Shown here piece after piece: positions 1-6,654 of a stretch of 11,175 bases of DNA. The notes under the pieces are model-generated. The model made no database searches. It was not told the origin of the DNA and saw only the letters and a list, made by a program, of their open reading frames with translations. The first letter of the stretch is position 1. Every line of letters starts with the position of its first letter. Source of the stretch: Planctomycetota bacterium (GTDB taxonomy: Bacteria; Planctomycetota; Planctomycetia; Pirellulales; Pirellulaceae); contig JAHWKS010000080.1 in the NCBI GenBank assembly GCA_019347795.1, forward strand, positions 1-11,175, read 5' to 3'. The translations under genes were made by a program, and so were the position numbers.

Positions 1-9
1 GGAGCTCAT
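1..9 (-). CDS. rbfA: Start of the next leftward gene, probably ribosome-binding factor A (partial)
   Basis: Only the first three codons are inside the window: an ATG at 9-7 followed by AGC TCC (Met-Ser-Ser). The ATG overlaps the infB stop codon as ATGA, a typical translational-coupling junction. In most bacteria the gene following infB is rbfA, whose product binds the 30S subunit and helps mature 16S rRNA. The identity therefore rests on gene order and a compatible N-terminus, not on visible domains. No separate Shine-Dalgarno sequence is evident just upstream, which fits re-initiation by ribosomes finishing infB. It could be another gene, or a chance ATG. Confidence 0.35.
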
Positions 10-2981
10 GTCAGCGTGCGGGCGAACTCCTCGATCTTGTAGGCCTCGAGCAGGTCGCCGTCCTTGATGTCGTTGAAGCCCGACAGCTTGATGCCGCACT
101 CCATCCCGCGGGGCACCTCCTTCACGTCATCCTTGAGGTGCTTGAGCGACTCCAGCGGGTACTCGCCGATGTTGCGGCCGTCGCGGAAGATGCGGATGCG
201 CGAATTCCGCTCGATGCTCCCCTGCATCACCCGGCAGCCGGCGATGGCGCCGACGCGGCTGATGCTGAACACCTGCTGGACGATGGCCCGGCCCAGTTCG
301 ATTTCGCGCTCCTCGGGCTTGAGCTTGCCTTCCAAGAGGGCCCGGATGTCGTCGGTGACCTTGTAGATGATGTCGTAGCGGCGGATCTCCACGCCGTACT
401 CGTCAGCGCGGCGACGGGCGTTGTCGTCCGGGATGACGTTGAAGGCGATAATCACCGCGTCCGACGCCTCGGCCAAGGTGACGTCCCCCTCGGTCACGCC
501 TCCCACGCCGACGTGCAGCATGCGGATGCGAACCTCGGGATGCTCCTTGAACTTGTCCAGCTCCTTGAGGATCGCCTCGATCGAGCCGCGCGTGTCGGCC
601 CGCAGCACGAGCCGCACCTCGACCACTTCCTCGGCCTTGCCGAAGCGGCCTTCGGCCACCATCCGGCTGAAGTCGTCGAAGGTGACTTTCTTGGTCCGGC
701 CTTCCAGCTCCTTGGCCCGGGTGCGCTCCTCGCGGGAAGCGGCGATCTCGCGAGCCTGAGCGATGTCGTCCAGCACGTAGAACTTTTCGCCGGCGCTGGG
801 GGCCTTGTCCAAACCCGTGATGTTCACCGGGATCGACGGCCCGGCCTTCTTCCGCTTCTTCCCCGGGCGGAGCGTGTCGAACATCGCCTTGACGCGGCCG
901 TGGGCGTCGCCGCAGACCACGACGTCGCCGGCATGGAGCGTGCCCTGCTTGACGATGACCTTGGCGATCACGCCGCGGCCGGGCTCTTGCTCGGCCTCCA
1001 GGCACACGCCCACGGCGTTACGATCGGCATTCGCCTTGAACTCATTCAACTCCGCGATCGTCAGCAGCGTCTCCAGCAGGTCGTCGATGCCTTCCTGCTT
1101 GACCGCGCTGGTCTGCACCACTTCGACATTACCGCCCCATTCGCTGGGAAGCAGTTCGTGCGCGGCCAGCTGCTGCATCACTTTGTTCGGGTCCGCGCCG
1201 GCCAGGTCCATCTTGTTGAGCGCCACCACGATCGGCACGCCCGCCGCCCGGGCGTGGCTGATGGCCTCTTCCGTTTGCGGCATGATGCCGTCGTCGGCGG
1301 CGATCACCAGCACGGCAATGTCGGTGACGTTGGCGCCGCGGGCCCGCATCTCGGTGAACGCCTCGTGGCCGGGGGTATCGACGAAGGCGACGGATCGGCC
1401 GTCTTTCTTGATCTCGTAGGCGCGGATGTGCTGCGTGATGCCTCCCGCCTCGCCGGCCACCACGTTGGTGCCGATGATCGCGTCCAAGAGCGAGGTCTTC
1501 CCGTGATCGACGTGACCCAGGAAGGTGACCACCGGCGGCCGCGTGTGAAGCTTCTCCGCGTCCTCGTCCTCCGCCTCCAGCTCCAGAAGCAGCGTATCCT
1601 CCAGCGACTCCTCGTGGCGGAACTCCAGCTCCACACCCAACTCCATCGCCAGGCTCTCGGCCACGTCCGGATCGAGCTGCACGTTGATGTTGGACACGGG
1701 CATGCCCATGTCCATGAGGATCCTGATGACCTGCATCGCGGGGACGCCGGTCGCCTCAGAGAACGTGCGGATGGTGCAGGGGAGTTCCAGAGCGACTTTC
1801 CCTTTGCGGGGCTTAGAGACGTCTCGCCGTTGGTGCTTCGGCCTGCGCACAAGCTGCCGGGGACGCCGAATATCGCCTTCTTCGTCCTCGCCGCGTTTGC
1901 GTTGCTTGCCGCGGCGGCGGCGCTGGCGGATGTCGGCCATCTCGGCCATGTCCGACTCGCCCCAGGCGCCTTTCCCCTTGCCGCGCTTGCCCTTCCCTTT
2001 GGCAGTCGCGGGAGTTTCGGGCTCGGCAAACACGCCCGTTTTGACCGGCGGCTTGCCCTCCTTTTTCCGTTTGACGCTTTCGGCGAGCTGCTGCAGCGGA
2101 GCGTCTTTCTTCCCCGACTTCACGTCGCGGATCGTATCTTGGGGAAGCCGCATGATCGGCTTCTGGGCCTTCTCCTCCTTCTTGGGCGAGGTGCGGGGCT
2201 TCGCCTCGGGAACGCTCGCCAGGTGGCTCAGAGGACTCGGCTTCTTCTTGGGCGGACGGGCGGGCTTCCCGCGATCTCCTTCGTCTTTCGAGTCGTCCTT
2301 CTTTCCTTTCCCGCCGACCACCTTGATCTTCGCCCCCAGCGACGTCGAGCCGAAGCCGGGACGGACCGGCTCCCCCCTATCTTCGGCCTCGTCGGCGGCT
2401 TCCTCGTCGGCGCCCTTCGCGCCAACGGCTTCGTCCTGCGCTTCGGCAACCGCCGCAGACTCCTCGGCTTCCTCGGAAACCTGGGCGTCCTCCAGATCCT
2501 CCGGGGCCTCCGGCTCGGCGACGGCGGTGGCGGTGGCCGCCTGCTCGGCCGCCATTTCCTCCGCTTCCGACGTCTCGGCCGCGATGCCTGGACCGGTGGG
2601 CGCGTCTTCTTCCGCTCGACCCGGCGCCTGGAGCTCCTCCTCATCGGCCTCATCGGCGCCCCTGCGCAAATCCTGGGGACGGGCCGCGGTCGAAGCGGCG
2701 GATTCGCGGACGGAGAGCACATCGGAAGGTTTGGCCCGCGACGGACCAAACGTCTTGATGCGCTCGCGAGTGGCGGCGGTCGGCCGTTGCGGCTTCCCCT
2801 TCACCGCGCTGGCCGGGCGATGCCCGCTGCTGAGAAAGGTCTTGACCTTCTCGACCTCCTCGTCCGAGAGACTGGCCAGCGCAGACCCCTTTCCGGGAAC
2901 ACCTGCCTTGTTGCAGATTTCGACCAGTTCTTTGCTATCGACCTTAAGTTCTTTTGCGAGCGAATAAATACGTGTGGGCAC
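6..2981 (-). CDS. infB: Translation initiation factor IF-2
   Basis: IF-2 is the GTPase that delivers formyl-Met-tRNA to the 30S subunit and promotes 50S joining. The 991-residue protein has an N-terminal IF2_N helical domain (about 1-55) and a long low-complexity linker. The linker is Ala/Glu-rich and acidic at about 90-210 and Lys/Arg-rich at about 215-395. A second IF2_N domain follows (about 398-455), then the G domain with G1 GHVDHGKT (489-496), G3 DTPGHEAF (535-542), G4 NKMD (589-592) and a G5-like TSAVK. Domains II and III follow, and the C-terminal fMet-tRNA domain contains SRVGAIAGC and GMECGIKL. The spacing of G1, G3 and G4 equals that of E. coli IF-2. The long linker accounts for a length about 100 residues above E. 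coli IF-2. The start is GTG, chosen because it gives the conserved IF2_N beginning and has a good ribosome binding site. The gene lies 466 bases downstream of nusA, an unusually wide gap, and overlaps the next gene by ATGA. Confidence 0.98.
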   Translation of the reverse strand: MPTRIYSLAKELKVDSKELVEICNKAGVPGKGSALASLSDEEVEKVKTFLSSGHRPASAVKGKPQRPTAATRERIKTFGPSRAKPSDVLSVRESAASTAARPQDLRRGADEADEEELQAPGRAEEDAPTGPGIAAETSEAEEMAAEQAATATAVAEPEAPEDLEDAQVSEEAEESAAVAEAQDEAVGAKGADEEAADEAEDRGEPVRPGFGSTSLGAKIKVVGGKGKKDDSKDEGDRGKPARPPKKKPSPLSHLASVPEAKPRTSPKKEEKAQKPIMRLPQDTIRDVKSGKKDAPLQQLAESVKRKKEGKPPVKTGVFAEPETPATAKGKGKRGKGKGAWGESDMAEMADIRQRRRRGKQRKRGEDEEGDIRRPRQLVRRPKHQRRDVSKPRKGKVALELPCTIRTFSEATGVPAMQVIRILMDMGMPVSNINVQLDPDVAESLAMELGVELEFRHEESLEDTLLLELEAEDEDAEKLHTRPPVVTFLGHVDHGKTSLLDAIIGTNVVAGEAGGITQHIRAYEIKKDGRSVAFVDTPGHEAFTEMRARGANVTDIAVLVIAADDGIMPQTEEAISHARAAGVPIVVALNKMDLAGADPNKVMQQLAAHELLPSEWGGNVEVVQTSAVKQEGIDDLLETLLTIAELNEFKANADRNAVGVCLEAEQEPGRGVIAKVIVKQGTLHAGDVVVCGDAHGRVKAMFDTLRPGKKRKKAGPSIPVNITGLDKAPSAGEKFYVLDDIAQAREIAASREERTRAKELEGRTKKVTFDDFSRMVAEGRFGKAEEVVEVRLVLRADTRGSIEAILKELDKFKEHPEVRIRMLHVGVGGVTEGDVTLAEASDAVIIAFNVIPDDNARRRADEYGVEIRRYDIIYKVTDDIRALLEGKLKPEEREIELGRAIVQQVFSISRVGAIAGCRVMQGSIERNSRIRIFRDGRNIGEYPLESLKHLKDDVKEVPRGMECGIKLSGFNDIKDGDLLEAYKIEEFARTLT

Positions 2982-2986
2982 TTCTG

Positions 2987-2993
2987 TTTCCTC
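2987..2993 (-). promoter_or_regulatory. Shine-Dalgarno site for infB
   Basis: On the minus strand GAGGAAA lies with its GAGG core eight bases before the GTG at 2981-2979. It is one of the two clear Shine-Dalgarno sequences in the window and supports the GTG as the true infB start. Confidence 0.7.
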
Positions 2994-3006
2994 GAAAGTC
3001 CTCGTC

Positions 3007-3019
3007 CCCCTAAAAGGGG
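3007..3019 (-). promoter_or_regulatory. Small hairpin just upstream of the infB ribosome binding site
   Basis: CCCCT (3007-3011) and AGGGG (3015-3019) form a five-base-pair stem with a three-base loop in the infB leader RNA, 14 bases before the Shine-Dalgarno site. It does not cover the ribosome binding site. It may simply be chance in a GC-rich leader, but together with the larger stem at 3084-3121 it makes the leader structured. Confidence 0.3.
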
Positions 3020-3083
3020 TGCGCTCCGAATGGGCGCGATTCAGTTCCTACATACCCGCTTCTCCTATTGGCTAGGGCGGAAA

Positions 3084-3121
3084 CCTTCGGTTCGGCAGAT
3101 CAACTGTATGCCGAGCGAAGG
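3084..3121 (-). promoter_or_regulatory. Stem-loop in the infB leader
   Basis: The arms at 3084-3097 and 3109-3121 pair as CCTTCG/CGAAGG and TCGGCA/TGCCGA, separated by a small internal loop (GT opposite C). The apical loop is eleven bases (3098-3108). It lies about 100 bases before the infB start within the presumed leader RNA. There is no following T-tract on the minus strand, so it is not an intrinsic terminator. It could be a protein-binding or processing element, or stabilise the leader. Confidence 0.4.
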
Positions 3122-3201
3122 CCGGACTCGCCGCAGGTGGCAAAGCCCTTCCAAAACGGCCTCCTCACGCTGGCGTGACGGAAAGGCAGGAATCGACCAG
3201 C

Positions 3202-3226
3202 AGCCCGACGCCCCGGGCGTCCGGCT
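3202..3226. repeat. GC-rich hairpin sharing the repeat-family core
   Basis: Arms 3202-3212 and 3216-3226 pair at ten of eleven positions around a three-base loop. The left arm begins AGCCCGACGCC, the same sequence that opens the repeat copy at 3314. It is probably a degraded or solo member of the family seen at 3314-3424 and in the dnaE/DUF1501 gap. It lies directly next to a TAGAAT hexamer (3228-3233, minus strand) that could be a second -10 element for infB. Confidence 0.45.
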
Positions 3227-3266
3227 CATTCTACCACAACCGGGCCCGGCTGCGGCAAAGTCCTTT

Positions 3267-3294
3267 ATTGTATGCAATCCGCGGCCCGAAGCAA
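3267..3294 (-). promoter_or_regulatory. Candidate promoter for infB
   Basis: On the minus strand TTGCTT (3294-3289) is separated by 16 bases from TACAAT (3272-3267). The -10 matches the sigma-70 consensus at five of six positions, the -35 at only three of six. Transcription would start near 3260 and give a leader of about 280 bases. The element lies between the repeat array and infB, which would let infB be expressed independently of nusA. A second -10-like hexamer, TAGAAT at 3233-3228, has no good -35 partner. Confidence 0.4.
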
Positions 3295-3313
3295 TCGTTT
3301 TCGCGTCGCCGTT

Positions 3314-3390
3314 CAGCCCGACGCCTGAGCAACGGATTAGTAGCCCGACGCGTAAGCGAGGGATTAGTAGCCCGACGCGTAAGCGAGGGA
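3314..3390. repeat. Three tandem copies of a 27-base intergenic repeat
   Basis: Copies begin at 3314, 3341 and 3368, exactly 27 bases apart. The second and third are identical over the 23-base core (TAGCCCGACGCGTAAGCGAG and three more bases) and share the spacer TTAG. The first is diverged (CGCCTGAGCAACGGA in its second half). The reverse complement of the core differs by one base in 22 from the copy at 10502-10523, so these belong to one dispersed family. Frames through such units give peptides such as SPTRKRG and RRVSEG. I recall these from spurious planctomycete ORFs, but this is memory, not a search. Confidence 0.8.
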
Positions 3391-3424
3391 CAGGCATCCT
3401 TCGAAGCGCTCTCCTCGCTTACGC
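3377..3424. repeat. Inverted repeat pair forming a 12-base-pair stem
   Basis: GCGTAAGCGAGG (3377-3388, end of the third tandem copy) is perfectly complementary to CCTCGCTTACGC (3413-3424), an inverted copy of the same element, with 24 bases between. The stem would form in RNA shortly after the nusA stop codon (3448). No T-tract follows on the minus strand, so it looks less like an intrinsic terminator and more like a REP-type hairpin that could protect the nusA 3' end or slow polymerase. Confidence 0.6.
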
Positions 3425-3447
3425 TTCGGTCCTATGATCCGCGGCCG

Positions 3448-5019
3448 CTAACCGCCTTGCACTTCGGCGTTTTCGTTCGGCCGGCTTGAGGGCGATCTTT
3501 CCTGGCCATCCCCATTTTCCTCGCTTTCCGACGATGCTTCGGCCGACTCCGGCTCGGGACGGGGCTCTTCGGCGGCGGGCGCCTCCGCTTGTAGTGCATT
3601 TTCGCCTGACGCGACTTCCGCGGGAGGCCGCTCCTGCTCCGCTTCTGCGGCTTCTTCCGCCGGCGCCTCCGTTTCCGACTCGGCGGCGGCGGGCGTCGCC
3701 TCCGCGACCGGCGACTCGGCGGCTTCCTCTTCCGTCGCGGCTGCGGCTTCCTCCGCGCCTTCCGCGCCGGCCTCCGGCGCCGTCACTCCCGCGGCCTCGG
3801 CCGCAGCGGCGGCGATTGCGGCGGCTTGCTTCTCCTCGCGTTGCCGGCGCCGCGCATCGGCGGCCGCCCGCTCCGCCTCTTCCGCCTTCTCCTCGGCCTG
3901 ATTAACAATGCTCTCCACCTCTTCCTCGGTCAGGCCGCCCAGCTCCATCAGCTCATCCGGCTCGATCACCGAAAGATCGTCATACGAAAGGTAGCCTTCG
4001 CCGACCAGCTTGTCCGCCAGCTCTTCGGTCACCCCCTCGATCTCGCCGAAGTGCTCCATCGCACGGGCGGCCTGGTCCTCCAACTCCTCCTGGGTCATAA
4101 TCTCGATGTCCCAGCCGCAGAGCTTGCTGGCCAGCCGCACGTTCTGACCCCGCCGGCCGATCGCCAGCGAAAGCTGGTCCTCCCGCACCAGCACAATCGC
4201 CCGCCCGATCTTGGGGCAGAGGATTACCTGGTCCACCTCGGCCGGCGCCAGGGCGTTGGAAATCAGCGTGAGCGGATCGTCGCTGTAACGGACAATGTCG
4301 ATCCGTTCCCCGGCCAGCTCATCAATAATGTTCTTGATGCGGTTGCCGCGCACCCCGACGCAGGCGCCGACGCAATCGACGCGTTGGTCCGACGAGCGGA
4401 CCGCTACCTTGCTCCGCTGCCCCGCCTCGCGGCTGATCGCCTCGACGGTGATGATTCCTTCGGAGATCTCGGGGATCTCCTGCTCGAAGAGCCGGGCCAC
4501 CAGCTCCCGCCGGGCGCGGCTGAGGATCACCTTCACCTTGTTGCCTTGAGCCCGCACCTCGCACACCACCGCGCGGATGCGCTCATTGGGGTGGTGCGTC
4601 TCGCCGGGGATCTGCTCGCTACGGGGAAGGATCGCCTCGACGTTCCCCAGGGCCACGGTGGCCGCGCCCCCTTCATTCCGCTGGATCACGCCCGACACGA
4701 GGTGATTCAATTGCTCGCGGTACTCCTCCATGAGTTGATCGCGCTCGGCCTCGCGAATCTTCTGGATGATCACCTGCTTGGCCCGCTGGGCGCCGATGCG
4801 GCCGATCGTCTCTTCCGCGTCAAGCGGCTCGCCGTTGCGATGGCCGGTCACGACGCCCGACTCACGGTCGATCTGGAAGTCGATATCGTCCTCTTCGCCG
4901 TAGTAGCCCTTGGCGGCGGACACCAGCGCAGCCTCGATCGCCGTGAAGACGATCTCGGGGTCGATGTTCTTCTCGCGCTGCAGCGAATCGACGATTCGCA
5001 AAATTTCGGTCGGATTCAT
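3448..5019 (-). CDS. nusA: Transcription termination/antitermination factor NusA
   Basis: NusA binds RNA polymerase and nascent RNA and controls pausing, intrinsic termination and antitermination. The 523-residue protein starts MNPTEILRIVDSL and has the NusA N-terminal RNAP-binding domain (about 1-110) and an S1 domain (about 110-180). KH1 carries GVRG (222-225) in the conserved context VGACVGVRGNRIK, and KH2 carries GRRG (288-291). A helical domain at about 321-385 (EGVTEELADKLVGEGYLSYD) resembles the NusA C-terminal acidic-repeat/HhH domain. From about 375 to the end is a low-complexity Ala/Glu-rich, strongly acidic tail of roughly 150 residues. The same frame is open upstream to 5388, but the conserved start is the ATG at 5019. 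It lies 14 bases after the ABC gene stop and has no clear Shine-Dalgarno sequence, so translation may be coupled. KH1 reads VDCVGACV where VDPVGACV is usual. Confidence 0.97.
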   Translation of the reverse strand: MNPTEILRIVDSLQREKNIDPEIVFTAIEAALVSAAKGYYGEEDDIDFQIDRESGVVTGHRNGEPLDAEETIGRIGAQRAKQVIIQKIREAERDQLMEEYREQLNHLVSGVIQRNEGGAATVALGNVEAILPRSEQIPGETHHPNERIRAVVCEVRAQGNKVKVILSRARRELVARLFEQEIPEISEGIITVEAISREAGQRSKVAVRSSDQRVDCVGACVGVRGNRIKNIIDELAGERIDIVRYSDDPLTLISNALAPAEVDQVILCPKIGRAIVLVREDQLSLAIGRRGQNVRLASKLCGWDIEIMTQEELEDQAARAMEHFGEIEGVTEELADKLVGEGYLSYDDLSVIEPDELMELGGLTEEEVESIVNQAEEKAEEAERAAADARRRQREEKQAAAIAAAAAEAAGVTAPEAGAEGAEEAAAATEEEAAESPVAEATPAAAESETEAPAEEAAEAEQERPPAEVASGENALQAEAPAAEEPRPEPESAEASSESEENGDGQERSPSSRPNENAEVQGG

Positions 5020-5033
5020 GCTTACGCCAATCG

Positions 5034-6251
5034 TTACGCGGTTACTACGGGCGCCGCCTTGCCAGCCGCCAGGTTCTCGCCGGTCTGTTGATCGAATAAG
5101 TGAATGCGGGACGGGTTGAGCCGCACTTGCACCACATCTCCCCGCCGCATCGCCGTTCGCGCCTCCGCCTTCGCCACGAGACTCACGGGCGCCTCCGACG
5201 CCGCCTCCACGCGGGCATGGACCAGCGAGGCGTCGCCCAGCGACTCGACGACCGTGATCCGTGCTCGTGCGACGGCCCGGCCGTCGCCGGCTTTCGCCAG
5301 CGACACGTCTTCGGGACGAACGCCCAGCACGGCGGGCGTCTCCGGCGCGGCGTCCGCCGCTTCCAGCGGAACCCTCACGCCGGGACATTGGAATTGTATC
5401 CCCTCGCCGGATGAGTGAAGCCGTCCTTCCAGGAGGTTCATCGCCGGCGAGCCGATGAAACCGGCCACGAAGCGGTTCCGCGGCCGGTCATACACTTCTT
5501 CCGGGGCGCCGATCTGCTGCACTTCGCCGCGATCCATCACCACGATGCGATCCCCCAGCGTGAGCGCTTCCACTTGATCGTGGGTGACGTAGATCATGGT
5601 GGCCCGCAGCCGTTGATGCAGCTCCTTCAGTTCGCGGCGCATCTCGACCCTCAGCCGGGCGTCGAGGTTCGAGAGCGGCTCATCGAACAAGAACGCCGCC
5701 GGCTGGCGCACGATAGCCCGCCCCAGCGCCACGCGCTGGCGCTCGCCGCCGGACAACTGGCCGGGCATGCGGTCCAAGAGCGTCTCGATTCCCAAGGTTC
5801 GGGCCGTTTCGTGCACGCGGTGTTTGATCGCCTTTCGTTCCTCGTTAACTTCCCGCGCCTTGGGCGGGGCCGTGATCCGGCGGAACAGGCGATCGATCGC
5901 GCCGCCGCCGGTTCGCAGCTCCAGCCCGAAGGCGATGTTCTTATATACCGTCATGTGCGGATAGAGGGCGTAGTTCTGGAACACCATGGCGATGTTCCGG
6001 TCCTTTGGCGCGACCTGGTTCACCACGCGGTCGCCGATCCGCACCGTACCCTCATCCGCCGTCTCCAGCCCCGCGATGATCCGCAGGGTTGTACTCTTGC
6101 CGCACCCGCTGGGACCCACCAGGACCACGAACTCCTCATCCCGGACCTCCAGGTGGAGGTTGTTCACCGCGGCGGCCGTTCCTGCACGCTTTCGCGCGGG
6201 TCCGGCGGCGGGAAAGCGTTTGGTCACTCCCTCCAGCGCCACCTGAGCCAT
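5034..6251 (-). CDS. ABC transporter ATP-binding protein, CUT1 type (MalK/UgpC/MsmK family)
   Basis: This is the cytoplasmic ATPase subunit that powers uptake of sugars or glycerol phosphates with separate permease and binding proteins, none of which is in the window. The 405-residue product has Walker [10 protein letters not shown] (46-54), Q-loop Q92, signature LSGGERQ (166-172), Walker B FLFDEP (187-192), D-loop SNLD (194-197) and H-loop H224. A C-terminal TOBE/OB regulatory region includes GVRPEDV. Compared with E. coli MalK it has about ten extra residues before Walker A and about twenty more in the helical domain between Q-loop and signature. I chose the ATG at 6251 because [13 protein letters not shown] matches the family start. 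A TTG at 6269 would add six residues and has GGAG about twelve bases upstream. The gene is 14 bases upstream of nusA, so they are probably co-transcribed from the promoter at 6416-6444. Substrate cannot be told from sequence; such ATPases often serve several transporters. Confidence 0.95.
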   Translation of the reverse strand: MAQVALEGVTKRFPAAGPARKRAGTAAAVNNLHLEVRDEEFVVLVGPSGCGKSTTLRIIAGLETADEGTVRIGDRVVNQVAPKDRNIAMVFQNYALYPHMTVYKNIAFGLELRTGGGAIDRLFRRITAPPKAREVNEERKAIKHRVHETARTLGIETLLDRMPGQLSGGERQRVALGRAIVRQPAAFLFDEPLSNLDARLRVEMRRELKELHQRLRATMIYVTHDQVEALTLGDRIVVMDRGEVQQIGAPEEVYDRPRNRFVAGFIGSPAMNLLEGRLHSSGEGIQFQCPGVRVPLEAADAAPETPAVLGVRPEDVSLAKAGDGRAVARARITVVESLGDASLVHARVEAASEAPVSLVAKAEARTAMRRGDVVQVRLNPSRIHLFDQQTGENLAAGKAAPVVTA

Positions 6252-6304
6252 GGTGCGATCAGCGTACAAAAAAGGCGGTCACTCCCCCCGTTTGGGACGC
6301 GAAA

Positions 6305-6329
6305 AAACTCGGCCGCATGGGACGAGTTT
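6305..6329 (-). terminator. Terminator-like hairpin in the ABC-nusA leader (candidate attenuator)
   Basis: On the minus strand AAACTCG (6329-6323) pairs perfectly with CGAGTTT (6311-6305) across an eleven-base loop, and the run of six T at 6307-6302 gives the U-tract. It lies between the promoter at 6416-6444 and the ABC start at 6251, so it would end transcription before the operon. The first arm can instead pair within an overlapping hairpin (6320-6339: CGAG/CTCG plus GGA/TCC with a bulge), which would exclude the terminator form. The stem is only seven pairs with three A-U at the base, so strength is uncertain. Confidence 0.4.
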
Positions 6330-6394
6330 CTCGCGGTCCACGATTAGGAGAAGGCCGCTCCTGAGAACAACCGCTCGTAACTTCCGAACCACAA

Positions 6395-6412
6395 CGGGTT
6401 GGCGACAACCCG
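6395..6412. promoter_or_regulatory. Dyad over the expected transcription start (candidate operator)
   Basis: CGGGTT (6395-6400) and AACCCG (6407-6412) form a perfect six-base inverted repeat with a six-base centre. The -10 hexamer ends at 6416 on the leftward promoter, so the expected start point falls inside this dyad. A repressor bound here would block initiation; alternatively it is a small hairpin at the 5' end of the RNA. No known regulator family is indicated by the sequence. Confidence 0.3.
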
Positions 6413-6415
6413 GTC

Positions 6416-6444
6416 AAGATACGCCCACCGGCGAAAAGTGTCAA
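6416..6444 (-). promoter_or_regulatory. Strong sigma-70-like promoter for the ABC-nusA-infB unit
   Basis: On the minus strand a perfect TTGACA (6444-6439) is followed after exactly 17 bases by TATCTT (6421-6416), four of six matches to TATAAT. This is the best promoter match I found in the window. Transcription would begin near 6409, giving a leader of about 157 bases before the ABC ATG at 6251. Confidence 0.6.
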
Positions 6445-6654
6445 CCGCACCGCATTTGTACGATGGCCCCGCCGAGGCCGTCGAATCGGCTGTGTCCTGT
6501 CTCCCGACCGCTGATCCGCTGCGGAGCCTTGCGTCGCGAGCCGGTAGCGGAGGGGCCGCCAACTCTCGGACGGGCAACAATTCGCCGAGACGCCGCAACG
6601 AAAGTACGCGACGTAAAAGTTTTTGGGGGAAAATTTTCGCCCGGCAGGCGGAAT

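Larger units (their letters stand above)
2982..3447. other. nusA-infB intergenic region, 466 bases, no gene
   Basis: No convincing coding sequence is present. Open frames here read through the repeats and resemble no protein family known to me. In leftward order the region holds an inverted repeat copy, a three-copy tandem 27-base repeat, a candidate infB promoter, two GC-rich stem-loops, a small hairpin and the infB ribosome binding site. NusA and infB are usually close together, so this gap appears to have been expanded by the repeats and may split the operon into two transcription units. Confidence 0.7.
6252..6654. other. dnaE-ABC intergenic region, 403 bases, no gene
   Basis: No credible gene is present. 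Just after the dnaE stop lies an A/T-rich patch (6615-6641) that stands out in the GC-rich surroundings. It includes the palindrome GAAAATTTTC and could form a weak bulged stem, but the nearest minus-strand T-run is several bases further, so I do not call a dnaE terminator. The middle part (about 6450-6600) shows nothing I can identify. The left half carries the promoter, dyad and leader hairpins listed separately. Confidence 0.6.

Noticed and set aside
1900..2200. Internal start sites for short IF-2 isoforms, as in E. coli
   Set aside because: In-frame Met codons occur in the linker (for example MRLPQD and MAEMAD), but none has a well-spaced Shine-Dalgarno sequence. A purine-rich run precedes one of them but is too far away.
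3314..3390. CRISPR array
   Set aside because: The 27-base period is made of a 23-base core with a fixed four-base spacer. There are no unique spacers and only three copies, so it is a tandem repeat.
3065..3397. A 110-codon minus-strand frame in the nusA-infB gap
   Set aside because: Its first part is the translated 27-base repeat (PRLRVGLLI twice) and the rest resembles no protein family known to me. It has no ribosome binding site and falls over promoter and hairpin signals.
138..3437. A 1099-codon open frame on the plus strand opposite infB
   Set aside because: It mirrors infB codon for codon on the other strand, has His/Leu/Asp/Gly-rich content typical of antisense frames in GC-rich genes, and shows no domain. 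It is a shadow of infB extended through the repeats.
5020..5388. Longer NusA beginning 123 codons upstream
   Set aside because: The extension is out of frame with the ABC gene it overlaps, is Arg/Gly-rich shadow sequence, and the NusA family start MNPTEILRIV is at 5019.
6610..6654. Intrinsic terminator after dnaE
   Set aside because: The A/T-rich palindromic patch can form only a short bulged stem, and the T-run on the minus strand does not directly follow it. It is noted in the intergenic entry but not called.
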